NCBI GenBank assembly: GCA_004299305.1
Contig: SCPZ01000122.1
Span: 1 to 59,545 of the forward strand
Length of the DNA stretch: 59,545 nt
Source of the DNA: Methylobacter sp.
Lineage (GTDB): Bacteria > Pseudomonadota > Gammaproteobacteria > Methylococcales > Methylomonadaceae
Direction of reading: 5' to 3'
The position numbers and the translations under genes were made by a program. A model generated the notes under the pieces. It was not told the DNA's origin. It saw nothing but the letters and a program-made list of their open reading frames with translations, and ran no database searches. The stretch's first letter is position 1; each line of letters begins with the position of its first letter. This document shows, in pieces, positions 38,688-48,200 of this stretch.

Positions 38688-38947
38688 TCTTGAAATCTCT
38701 TGAAATCTCTTGAAATCTCTTGAAAGCCCCCATGCTTGCCAAATAAATCACAGAAACCCGTTTCAGAAAAGCGGTGCTTGCCTTTCCCGCACTTAAACAT
38801 CTGCCGCACCACGCCATCATTCTTGGTTGTGTAGACACCGTCTTTGGTGATGTGGTTATCCAAAGATTGGTAACAAGGACAGTCGCGTCTGGGGCAAAAT
38901 AGCTTTGCTTCAATATTAAGTGGGGTAGACGGTGAGGGCATGTCCAT
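38660..38947 (-). pseudogene. Transposase-like zinc-ribbon fragment
   Basis: This is a 95-codon minus-strand frame with an N-terminal zinc-ribbon-type motif (CPRRDCPCYQS, then a KDGVYTT strand and RQMFKCGKGKHRFSET). It resembles the start of transposases that begin with such a DNA-binding ribbon. The homologous part ends at FGKHGGFQE, after which a 10-bp tandem repeat and the shared 53-bp repeat replace the catalytic domain. It is a remnant, not a functional gene. The remaining intergenic sequence 38336-39188 contains nothing else I can support. Confidence 0.6.
38687..38724. repeat. 10-bp tandem repeat (TGAAATCTCT)x3
   Basis: Three exact TGAAATCTCT units (38691-38720) are flanked by partial units (CTCT before, TGAAA after). 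They lie at the exact point where the transposase-like fragment stops resembling its family, suggesting slippage expansion at a breakpoint. Confidence 0.85.
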
Positions 38948-39188
38948 AAGTGTTGAAAAGTTTGGCGCTACACTATGTCAAAAATCACTATAAACTACCA
39001 CCTGCATTGATTTGCAGGGACTACCGCTCTGCCCAACCGTGCCCCCCATCTTCGAGGTTGACAATTCGCTTCCATACACCCATTATCAGGGGCGAGTGAG
39101 CAGCGAAGCTCACTGAGGCTCTTATCCTTTTACTGGACTGATAAGAATCGTGTTTTGTAGATTTTGATACATCGTCATCGAGGCTTAT

Positions 39189-41054
39189 ATGAACAAAGAA
39201 AACAACGTTAAAGCGGTTCTTTTTGAATATGTGAAAAATCCAAAGACATGGTTTTTTTGGTATCACAATCCGAAAAGGTTAGAAAAACTACATGATACCG
39301 ATGAGGATCACAAGAAATATAATTGTCAAAAGGATTATAAAAAAGACAGGGAGGGTTTTACAAAAAATGACTGGCGGTTTGAACCTAAAACTGTTGGTAC
39401 AGTTGACGATTATAATGTAGAAATCCAAAAGGATTTGTCTGATTTTTTTAATGCAGTATTGGATGAGATGCGTATTAAAAAAGCAAATGCTTTTGCGGAA
39501 TATGCCCTATACATATCAGACAATGAAGACCTTGCTTATTTTCGAGACACGGTAACCAAAAGAGAAATCATCGCTGATATTGATTATAACAAGCAACGGG
39601 ATCACGCTGTCCATACGCTTTATAACTACATATTGGGATGGTATATTTTTGAATATTCCGACAAATTACAGCAGGCATTTCGGAATTATTTTGAGAACTC
39701 AAACATCGATCTGAATCCGTCTCCAGAACATCTTGAGTTTTATAGGAATTATGAAAAATTCTGCACAATAGATACTGTTGAGTTCGAAAGGTCAATTGAT
39801 TTTGTTAATGAGTTTGCAGACGTATGGCATATTGCAAGTTTGCTTCACGATATAGGTTATATTTTAGAGGGCACTCTTTCTTCAGCCAGTTCTGAAGTGG
39901 AAAACGCTCGAATTATTAATGGTTCAAAAATAATACACGATTATTTTAATCATTGGTTTTGGAAGATTTTTGAGGTTGACTTTAGGGTAGCAAAGAATAT
40001 TGCAAAAACTCTAGGGGTTGTGGTGCCTAATTTTAAAAACGCAGAATCCCTATCATCCCTTGGTGATCATCTTTGCGACATTGGAAGTTGTGAGAATATT
40101 CGGAGAAAACTCGAAACACAGAATGAGGCGTTCAACGATCCTGCTTATCAATTAATGGAAGCCTACGGTTTGAACCGTGAAGCCATCTCTATTTGGAAAA
40201 AGTACTACCAAGTCTACGGCAATGAAAAAATGCAGGATATTTTGCATGTTGTGGAGAAAGTGTACAGAAATAATATGTGGGTTGGTGCTGATCATGGTAA
40301 AAGAAACCTTGATCACGGTGTATGTAGCGGACTGATTATATTACAAGCGTTGACATTTTTTCGTGAAATCTATTGGGGATTTGATAAGCTCGAATGGGAC
40401 GATTTTAATGAAAAACAAAAGAAATTAGAACGCATTGATGACGAAGCAAAACTCATTTTTTGCAATTTTGTCTCGGAAACCATGTTTAAAAACATTCAAG
40501 ATAAAGTCACTCACATTCCCAAACGGATAAGGATAATAAGAGGCAAGTTCCGTTCTGAATCTTGGTTTAAGAAAGTACTCTGGGCAACTGCATCGACTGC
40601 AATTCACGCTATCATTCAAAATGATGAGTATAGAGAAGAGTGCAAAAAACACATCGACAAAGCAAAAGATGAATATAAAAATCAGACTTATTTAAGAATA
40701 GGCCTTGACGACCCACTTGCTTTTTTAGGAATTTTGGCTGATGTATTACAGGAGTGGGACAGATATACGGTGACGAAACAACGAGGTGAGTCGGCTTTTT
40801 CAGGCGCTGAACCATTGCAAAGCATTGATGTTACGCTTGATCGTATTTATTCTGACAGTACCCAGAGTGAATCGGTTTTTTCAGGTACTGAATTGTTATT
40901 GCAAAGTACAGAGATTGAAGTTGAGCGTATTTATTCGAATAGAATCCTTTTAGGGTATCCGAAGGATGGCAAAGATTGGACTGACGAGTTAACAAAAAAA
41001 CTGGATAAATGTTTGGAGGATTGGGGAGAAATTGTGGAATTTCTACCTCGATAG
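39189..41054 (+). CDS. Orphan HD-domain protein, putative phosphohydrolase
   Basis: This is a 621-residue, Lys/Asn/Ile-rich, distinctly AT-rich gene, unlike its neighbours and so probably acquired. Metal-ligand-type motifs in HD-superfamily order: RDHAVH (His139), SLLHDIG (His220-Asp221), GADHGKRNLDHG (369-377) and DDPLAFLGILADVLQEWDR (507-525, Asp518). The spacing is wide, with a helical insert of about 150 residues between HD and the third motif. The C-terminal 60-90 residues contain a duplicated unit (SAFSGAEPLQS...LDRIYS and SVFSGTELLLQS...VERIYS). I cannot name a substrate or a precise family. A nucleotide-hydrolysing or sensing role, perhaps in phage defence, is inference. No partner gene is adjacent. 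Confidence 0.6.
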   Translation: MNKENNVKAVLFEYVKNPKTWFFWYHNPKRLEKLHDTDEDHKKYNCQKDYKKDREGFTKNDWRFEPKTVGTVDDYNVEIQKDLSDFFNAVLDEMRIKKANAFAEYALYISDNEDLAYFRDTVTKREIIADIDYNKQRDHAVHTLYNYILGWYIFEYSDKLQQAFRNYFENSNIDLNPSPEHLEFYRNYEKFCTIDTVEFERSIDFVNEFADVWHIASLLHDIGYILEGTLSSASSEVENARIINGSKIIHDYFNHWFWKIFEVDFRVAKNIAKTLGVVVPNFKNAESLSSLGDHLCDIGSCENIRRKLETQNEAFNDPAYQLMEAYGLNREAISIWKKYYQVYGNEKMQDILHVVEKVYRNNMWVGADHGKRNLDHGVCSGLIILQALTFFREIYWGFDKLEWDDFNEKQKKLERIDDEAKLIFCNFVSETMFKNIQDKVTHIPKRIRIIRGKFRSESWFKKVLWATASTAIHAIIQNDEYREECKKHIDKAKDEYKNQTYLRIGLDDPLAFLGILADVLQEWDRYTVTKQRGESAFSGAEPLQSIDVTLDRIYSDSTQSESVFSGTELLLQSTEIEVERIYSNRILLGYPKDGKDWTDELTKKLDKCLEDWGEIVEFLPR

Positions 41055-41108
41055 GCAATCCGCTCTGGCTTTTTTGTTTTAATTCATTTAGTTGCTTGGA
41101 GACTTATC

Positions 41109-44100
41109 ATGGCTACAAACTATACCGTAACGATAACAAACAATACCAAATTATTCTCTGATCACACGCTAGGTGAGTGGCGTAACATTAGTGCTTTCGC
41201 CGTAATTAAAGCCGATGGCTCGGTGGTTACGTGGGGGAATAGCGGCTGGGGTGGCGACAGCAGTACAGTGGCCGCCCAGCTCAACGGTAGTATTGATGTC
41301 AGCCAAATCTATTCGACAAGCGCTGCCTTTGCCGCCTTGCGTAGCGATGGCTCGGTGGTTACTTGGGAGAGTAGTCATGACGCGGGTGGCGACAGCAGTA
41401 AGGTTGCTGTTCAGCTCAACGGCAGTATTGATGTCAGCCAAATCTATTCGACAACCGCTGCCTTTGCTGCCTTACGTAACGATGGCTCGGTGGTTACTTG
41501 GGGGAATAGCGACTGGGGTGGCAACAGCAGTATGGTCGCTACTCAGCTCAACGGAGCTATCGATGTCACACAAATCTATTCAACATATGCTACCTTCGCC
41601 GCCCTGCGTAGCGATGGCTCAGTAATAACGTGGGGGAATAGTGGCTGGGGTGCTGCTGACAGCAGTACGGTTGCTACTCAGCTCAACGGAGCTATCGATG
41701 TCAGTCAAATCTATTCAACATATGCTGCCTTCGCCGCCCTGCGTAGTGATGGCTCGGTGGTTACGTGGGGGTGGGGTAGTAGCACTGGTGGCGATAGCTC
41801 TGCGGTTGCTGCACAGCTCAATGGCGCTATCGATGTTACGCAAATCTATTCAACAATCGATGCCTTTGCCGCCTTGCGTAGCGATGGTTCGGTGGTCACT
41901 TGGGGGGGTAGTAGCGATGGTGGCGATAGCTCTGCGGTTGCCGACCAGCTCAATGGCGCTATCAATGTCACGCAAATCTATTCAGCAAGTTTGGCCTTTG
42001 CCGCTCTACGTAGCGATGGCTCGGTAGTCACTTGGGGGAATAGTGGCTGGGGTGGCGACAGCAGTACAGTGACCGACCAGCTCAATGGCGTTATCGATGT
42101 CAGTCAAATCTATTCAACAGACTATGCTTTTGCCGCACTGCGCACTGATGGCTCGGTAGTTACTTGGGGGTATAACATTTATGGCGGCGACAGCAGTACA
42201 GTGACCGACCAGCTCAATGGCGTTATCGATGTCAGCCAAATCTATTCAACAGACTATGCCTTTGCCGCCCTACGCACCGATGGCTCGGTAATCACTTGGG
42301 GGGCTAACACTTATGGCGGCGACAGCAGTGCGGTGGCCGACCAGCTCAACGGAGCTATCGATGTCAGCCAAATCTATTCAACAAACCATGCCTTTGCCGC
42401 ACTGTGTAGCGATGGCTCGGTGGTCACTTGGGGGAGTGTTTGGGATAATGCCTCTCAGAAGTACGTCCCCATAGACAGCAGCGCTGTAGCCACCCAGCTT
42501 AGTTCAGGCGTGGTCAGTGGTGCCAACATCGACACCAACGATGTTTTCACCTCCACTAACCATGCACCTATAGGCACCGTAACCCTTTCCGACAATACCC
42601 CCGAACGAGCACAAACGCTGACGGTGAGCAACACCCTAGCCGATGAGGATGGCTTAGGTGTTATCAGCTACGCATGGCTAGCCAATGGTCTATCCGTTGG
42701 CACCGGCAACAGCTACACCGTTACCGCTAACGAAGTCGGCAAAGCCCTCGCGGTAACGGCAACTTATACCGACTTATTAGGTAACGCGGAAAGCGTGAGC
42801 AGTCAAGCAACCGCCGCAGTTACGGCTAAAATCGTCTCAGCCGATAGCATCTTTACTGCACAAGGCGGTGGCATTAAAAACGTAGGCGTGATTCGTGTCA
42901 TGGCAGATTTTTCTGAAGCTGCTTATGCTCGGCAAACATGGGAAAATCCAATCTATAACGATGTCAACGCCAATGCGAAAGCGGCGCTTAACAGCGTCGT
43001 AAAAACAGAAGGTTGGAAACCGTTAGACTTAACCCTATCTTCCCCTTCTTTCACCCGTGACGACACCTTCTCTATCATTAATCACAATGGCATTAATGAG
43101 ATAGAAGATCACTGGGCTGTCAACAAAATGCAAAACGGTTTTTACACTAATCACAACGCCGCCGCCTTTGTAGCGTATTCAGGTGATACTATCGTGATTT
43201 CCTTTCGAGGAACAAATGACAGTCCATCGAAAACCGCAGCCGACCCTAACGATGATATTCACCCAGACAAAGATGAGTGGGGATCAATATTGGATGGCTC
43301 TAACGGTGACATGAACGACTATTACACATTATTACAACCGTTATTGACCGCTTTTGATGAATACATTACAGACAGTAGTCATGGCATTAACAAAGTCTAT
43401 GTAACAGGGCATAGCTTAGGTGGTGCAATGGCAATTGAATACATGAGTCTTCATTCAGCTAATCAATATAAAGACGTTAATTTTCAATCTGTCACATTTG
43501 CCGCGCCAGCTTTTACAAGAGATAACGCAATCCGTGATGACTTTGTTGATGATAGTCGCATCACTCAAATTGAAATTTCCGAAGACCCCGTGCCGCAAAC
43601 ATGGGATGTCCTTAAAAATCATAATAGGCCAGGTGAAGTTATCCGCTTTGCAGGTAACGAAACACTTGATGAGCCTAATGTTTATCCTACTTTTTTGGCA
43701 AATGACAGTAATCATTCAATGGATTATTATCGTCAAATAACAAAAAGCGTCGATGCCGACAGTTGGACAAAAATCTTAGCTGAAAAGGGAGACCAAACAG
43801 TTTTATTAGGCGGAAAAGCGGCGAGTGGAAATAATTTTATCGTTGATGGACAGCTGAGTGGTACTAACAGTGATTTCGATGCGGGTAATAATACACTAAC
43901 AGACCCCTTGCTTTCGGACTATCAAGTTTATTATGGCGGCAAAGGCAATGACATACTTACAGGAGGCCGAGCTAATGAATTGATGCTGGGTGGAGTGGGT
44001 AATGATACCTTGACTGGCAAAGGCGGCGCTGACAGATTATACGGAGGTACCGGAAAAGACGTTCTCACCGGGAATGGTGGCAATGACAGGTTTTTGTTTA

Positions 44101-44396
44101 GCAATGCCCTGGATTCGGCAATAGATAGCCTGCGTGATGTCATCACCGATTTTGCCAAAGGAGATAAAATCGACTTATCCGCGATTGATGCTAATACCAG
44201 CACCGCAGCTAATAATGCCTTTGTAACTCTGGGTATTGGTGATGTTGCTAATGTCATATTCAATAAAACCAACGCGCTGTATTTTGACACGGTTGATCAC
44301 ATTCTCTTCGGCAATAATGACACCGACGCCACCGCCGATTTTTCCATTTTGTTAACCGGCGTAACCACCCTCAGTACAGCTGATTTTGTGTTGTGA
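41109..44396 (+). CDS. RCC1-like repeat / class 3 lipase / RTX secreted protein
   Basis: This is a 1095-residue multi-domain protein without a Sec signal. Residues ~20-470 hold ten repeats of ~42 residues centred on SDGSVVTWG (RCC1-like propeller blades). An Ig/VCBS-like domain follows (~480-580). Residues ~600-900 are a class 3 lipase with the nucleophile elbow GHSLGGA (about 767-773) and an upstream FRGTNDSP strand. RTX repeats (GGKGNDILTGG, GGVGNDTLTGKGG) and a serralysin-like tail ending TTLSTADFVL complete it. Calcium-dependent extracellular lipase or phospholipase exported by type I secretion is the likely role. Adjacent repeats are almost identical at the DNA level, indicating recent duplication. 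The catalytic Asp and His were not pinned down with certainty. Confidence 0.85.
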   Translation: MATNYTVTITNNTKLFSDHTLGEWRNISAFAVIKADGSVVTWGNSGWGGDSSTVAAQLNGSIDVSQIYSTSAAFAALRSDGSVVTWESSHDAGGDSSKVAVQLNGSIDVSQIYSTTAAFAALRNDGSVVTWGNSDWGGNSSMVATQLNGAIDVTQIYSTYATFAALRSDGSVITWGNSGWGAADSSTVATQLNGAIDVSQIYSTYAAFAALRSDGSVVTWGWGSSTGGDSSAVAAQLNGAIDVTQIYSTIDAFAALRSDGSVVTWGGSSDGGDSSAVADQLNGAINVTQIYSASLAFAALRSDGSVVTWGNSGWGGDSSTVTDQLNGVIDVSQIYSTDYAFAALRTDGSVVTWGYNIYGGDSSTVTDQLNGVIDVSQIYSTDYAFAALRTDGSVITWGANTYGGDSSAVADQLNGAIDVSQIYSTNHAFAALCSDGSVVTWGSVWDNASQKYVPIDSSAVATQLSSGVVSGANIDTNDVFTSTNHAPIGTVTLSDNTPERAQTLTVSNTLADEDGLGVISYAWLANGLSVGTGNSYTVTANEVGKALAVTATYTDLLGNAESVSSQATAAVTAKIVSADSIFTAQGGGIKNVGVIRVMADFSEAAYARQTWENPIYNDVNANAKAALNSVVKTEGWKPLDLTLSSPSFTRDDTFSIINHNGINEIEDHWAVNKMQNGFYTNHNAAAFVAYSGDTIVISFRGTNDSPSKTAADPNDDIHPDKDEWGSILDGSNGDMNDYYTLLQPLLTAFDEYITDSSHGINKVYVTGHSLGGAMAIEYMSLHSANQYKDVNFQSVTFAAPAFTRDNAIRDDFVDDSRITQIEISEDPVPQTWDVLKNHNRPGEVIRFAGNETLDEPNVYPTFLANDSNHSMDYYRQITKSVDADSWTKILAEKGDQTVLLGGKAASGNNFIVDGQLSGTNSDFDAGNNTLTDPLLSDYQVYYGGKGNDILTGGRANELMLGGVGNDTLTGKGGADRLYGGTGKDVLTGNGGNDRFLFSNALDSAIDSLRDVITDFAKGDKIDLSAIDANTSTAANNAFVTLGIGDVANVIFNKTNALYFDTVDHILFGNNDTDATADFSILLTGVTTLSTADFVL

Positions 44397-44432
44397 TTGT
44401 TCGCCAGTACATCGACTGCAAATCTAGTGCAA

Positions 44433-44490
44433 TAGGATGTGCTGAGTTACGAAGCGCATCAATCGCGAACGATACTTTTGCACATCCTAC
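44433..44490. repeat. GAAGCGCATCAA dispersed repeat, copy 2
   Basis: TAGGATGTGCTGAGTTACG at the left and GCACATCCTAC at the right are complementary, with GAAGCGCATCAATCGCGA inside. It is related to 2926-2990 and fills the gap between the lipase/RTX gene and the antitoxin. Confidence 0.7.
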
Positions 44491-44522
44491 CCACGATTAA
44501 CCAGCCCAATTTAGAGATTAAG

Positions 44523-44732
44523 ATGAATATTGCAGAACATAAGTTAAATTTATTTCGTCAAATTGACGATTTGCCGGAAGAGTCGTTAATAGAATTGGAA
44601 AAAATAGTCTCACAACTGCGAGTTAATAAAAAACCAACTTCAAAGCGGCAGATTGGTTGTATGAAAGGAGTGCTGGTTTTTATGGCGGATGATTTTGACG
44701 CGCCGCTAGATGATTTTAAAGAGTATATGTGA
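44523..44732 (+). CDS. Antitoxin of a PIN-domain toxin-antitoxin pair (DUF2281-like)
   Basis: This is a 69-residue acidic/helical protein, MNIAEHKLNLFRQIDDLPEE then SLIELEKIVSQL, ending DDFKEYM. It matches the small antitoxins that precede VapC-like PIN toxins. The ATG at 44523 is chosen because the frame upstream lies in repeat sequence. Its stop TGA overlaps the toxin ATG by one base (TGATG), typical of coupled toxin-antitoxin genes. No DNA-binding domain is obvious in so short a protein. Confidence 0.75.
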   Translation: MNIAEHKLNLFRQIDDLPEESLIELEKIVSQLRVNKKPTSKRQIGCMKGVLVFMADDFDAPLDDFKEYM

Positions 44733-45115
44733 TGCGTTATTTATTGGATACTCACTCTTTAATCTGGTTTTTAGAAGATGATAAGCGTCTTTCTATCACA
44801 GCAAGGGACATTATTAATGATGATAATGCAGATATTTATTTGAGCATTGTAAGTATTTGGGAAATGGCGATAAAAATAAGTATTGATAAGTTGAAGTTGT
44901 CGCAATCACTTAAGCAGGTGATTGATATATTAGAGCAGCAAAGTATTACGCTGTTATCTGTTAAGCCCGTTCATATTTTAGCGGTGGTAAGCTTACCTTT
45001 TGAGCATCGTGACCCATTCGACCGTTTGTTGATTTGCCAAGCTTTGGTGGAAGATATGAAGTTTATCAGTAATGAAGCGTTGTTTTTGCGTTATGGTGTG
45101 GATAGGATTTGGTGA
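44732..45115 (+). CDS. VapC-like PIN-domain toxin
   Basis: This is a 127-residue PIN-domain RNase. First acidic site YLLDTHSLIWFLED, second SIWEMAIK (Glu), third HRDPFDRLLICQAL (Asp). Members of the clade cut tRNA or other RNAs when the antitoxin is degraded. A GTG one codon upstream is also possible, but ATG at 44732 gives the usual MRYLLDT start. Complete and apparently intact. Confidence 0.85.
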   Translation: MRYLLDTHSLIWFLEDDKRLSITARDIINDDNADIYLSIVSIWEMAIKISIDKLKLSQSLKQVIDILEQQSITLLSVKPVHILAVVSLPFEHRDPFDRLLICQALVEDMKFISNEALFLRYGVDRIW

Positions 45116-45161
45116 ATATTTCAATTAGGTAATCGGGCCGTAGATAGGCTGCATCTTTGCG

Positions 45162-45196
45162 CAACCCAACATATTGGTGCGGTAAATGTTGGGTTG
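45162..45196. repeat. Inverted repeat CAACCCAACAT-N13-ATGTTGGGTTG
   Basis: The 11-bp perfect arms (45162-45172, 45186-45196) lie 47 bp after the toxin gene. They may act as terminator or belong to another dispersed family. The remaining sequence to 45276 holds no gene. Confidence 0.7.
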
Positions 45197-45276
45197 AAAC
45201 AACATCAACTTAAAACCCCAAAAAAAGCCAAAATAAAAACTTCGTATCTTCACGGTTTATTAATCAGGAGTGCATC

Positions 45277-48200
45277 ATGAGCCGTATAGTCCGGTTGTTT
45301 CTAAGCGCAGTATTGTTTACCTCAGTCACTCAGGCAAAGCCGTTAACCCCGGAACAGGTGCCTGAACCTCTCAAACCCTGGATAGACTGGGTGTTGCAGG
45401 ACAGCCCGGAACCTGCCTGCCCATTTATCTACAACAGTTATCAGCAAAAACGCTGTAGCTGGCCTAGCCAAACGCAACTGTATTTAACGGCCGAAAAAGG
45501 CGTTTTTTCGAGCATCTGGACGGTGTATCAAGACAGCTGGATCAGCTTGCCGGGCGATAAAACACACTGGCCGCTTAATGTGACGGCTAACAACAAGACC
45601 GCATTGGTCATGGATAAAGACGGCACGCCCTCGATTAAGCTGGCTGCGGGCTCGCAACAGCAAATCAAGGGCGAATTCTTATGGACCGCTATCCCTGATA
45701 ACTTAAAAATACAAGACGATACCGGCCTGATTGATCTTCGCATCAATGGCATTACGATACCGACACCAACTATTAAAGATGGACAGCTTTGGCTAAAAGA
45801 AAGCGAGATAGGCCTAAAAAAACCGGAAAACCTCCAAAATAACCTGGATATTCAGGTAGTCAGAAAAATCACCGATGAAGTGCCCGCTGAGGTTTTAACC
45901 CGGCTGGAGCTGGAAGTTTCCGGCGAGCAACGCGAAATAAAATTGCCTCATTCCATTCTGGACGGCTTTATCCCCTTGAGCCTGCAAAGCCCATTGCCCG
46001 CCCGGCTGGAACCTGACGGCCAGCTATTAGTTCAACTGCGTCCCGGTCATTGGCAAATCGACATACTGGCAAGAAACAGTAAAGAACTGAATACGCTCCT
46101 GCTCCCCCCGGCAGAACAAACCAGCCAATGGCCGGAATCGGAAACCTGGGTATTCGACGCCCGCCCCCAACTGCGCGTGGTTGAAATAGAACAACTAAGC
46201 GCCATAGATCCCAATTTAACCCATGTGCCTGAGGACTGGAAAAACCTCCCGGCCTATAAAATCAACCAAGGCCAATCTATGGGCTTTAAAACCATACGCC
46301 GGGGCGACCCGGAGCCCGAACCCAATCAACTCAATCTAAGCAGGAAACTATGGCTGGATTTCGACGGCGAAGGCTACACCGTCAATGATACGATTACCGG
46401 CAAGATGACCAGCGCTTGGCGGCTCAATACCTTGCCGCAAACGCAATTGGGCAAAGTCGCCTTAAACGGCAACAACCAGTTCATTACCCTGGATAAATCC
46501 GGCAAGCAAGGCGTGGAAGTAAGGACCGGCGCGATAATGCTGGATGCGGATAGCCGCGCCATCGGCGCCGTGGGCTCGATCAGCGCGGTGGGTTGGGAAC
46601 AGGACTTTCACACGGTCAGCGCCGAACTTAACCTGCCACCGGGCTGGCGTTTGCTGGCGGCCAGCGGCGTGGACAATGTGCCTGACAGCTGGATTTCCCG
46701 TTGGACATTACTGGACTTGTTCCTGGTTTTAATTGCAGCGCTGGCGACAGGAAGGCTATGGAATCCTTATTGGGGCGGCCTGGCCTTGGTGACGCTGGTA
46801 TTGATCTGGCATGAACCGGGCTCGCCCCAGTTCGTTTGGCTGAATATCCTGGCCGCAACCGCCTTGATTAAGGTATTACCGCAAAGCAGGTTCTTAAAAT
46901 TGATGTGCTGGTATCGCAATGCTTTCTGGTTGGCCTTAATCATGACGTCCTTGCCTTTTATGGTGAATCAGGTGCGCACCGGGCTTTATCCGCAGTTGGA
47001 AAAACCTTGGCAGGTTATCAATAGACCGACTTTCCAAGATGGCGATATGCTTGGCACGGTGGCAAAAATGAATGCCCCGGCGCCCGCTTCTGAAGCGATC
47101 AGCGAGATGAAAGCACAGGCATTTAGAAAATCAAAATTACCCGAATATGCCGTTTCGTCCAGCGATGAGGCAAATCCGGCTGTTACGATCAACGCATTCG
47201 ACCCTAAAGCCAAAGTGCAGACCGGCCCAGGCTTGCCGCAATGGCAATGGAACAAGGTGCAGCTGTCATGGAACGGTTCGGTTGATGCCGGGCAACAGCT
47301 GCACTTGTGGTATTTAACGCCGACGCTGACCTTGCTGCTTAATTTCATCCGCGTGATTCTGGTCGTGACGCTGGCCTTGCTGATGTTCGGTGTTGCGGAA
47401 AAACTCAAGTTTAAGATCTTTAGACCTTCAACAACCTTGCTGCTGTGGTTTTTACTGCTGCCGATGCTGTCCATACCGTCACCTAAGGCGTATGCCGACA
47501 TTCCGAACAAAGCCGTACTGGACGAACTGCGCAGCAAGCTGCTGGAAAAACCGGAGCCGCCGGACTGTTTGCCAAGTTGTGCGCAAATCCAGCAGATGAA
47601 ACTAAGCATTACCGATAATGAACTGACCATCGCCCTGCAGATTCATGCCCAACAAGCCGTGGCTATTCCGTTACCCGCCGAATATGAACAATGGTTTCCC
47701 AGCCAAATCCTGGTTGACGGCAAAACAGCGCCGGGACTTTATCGCGATAACAATGGCTTATGGATTAATCTGGATGTCGGCGAACATCAGGTTGTGCTGA
47801 GCGGGGCGACGCCCTTATTAAGTAAATTCACCCTGCCTTTACCGTTAAAACCGAATTGGGCCAGCATTCAAAATAGCGGCTGGCAAGTCATCGGCCTACA
47901 GGAAAATAACGAGATTGACGATCAGCTGCAATTTAGCCGGATAAACCGGACCGAACAGCGGCAGTCCGAGCTGGAGCCTGCGGCCTTGCCGCCGTTTGTC
48001 AGGATTGAGCGCACCTTGCAACTGGGCCTGGATTGGCGGGTTATCACCCGGATTATCCGGGTTTCACCGGCAGGTTCCGCGGTAGTATTGGCCGTACCCT
48101 TGTTGCCGGGCGAATCGGTTACCAGCCCAGGCATTCGGGTTAAAGACGCTAACGCCGAGGTTAATATCCCCGCCCAGCAAACCGAGCTGCAATGGGAATC

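Noticed and set aside
38554-38913. Second minus-strand frame overlapping the zinc-ribbon fragment
   Set aside because: It shares the same DNA in another frame and has no family features.
41160-42440. 126-bp periodicity in the RCC1-like region taken as non-coding tandem repeats
   Set aside because: The frame stays open throughout and the period is a multiple of three, so it encodes protein repeats.
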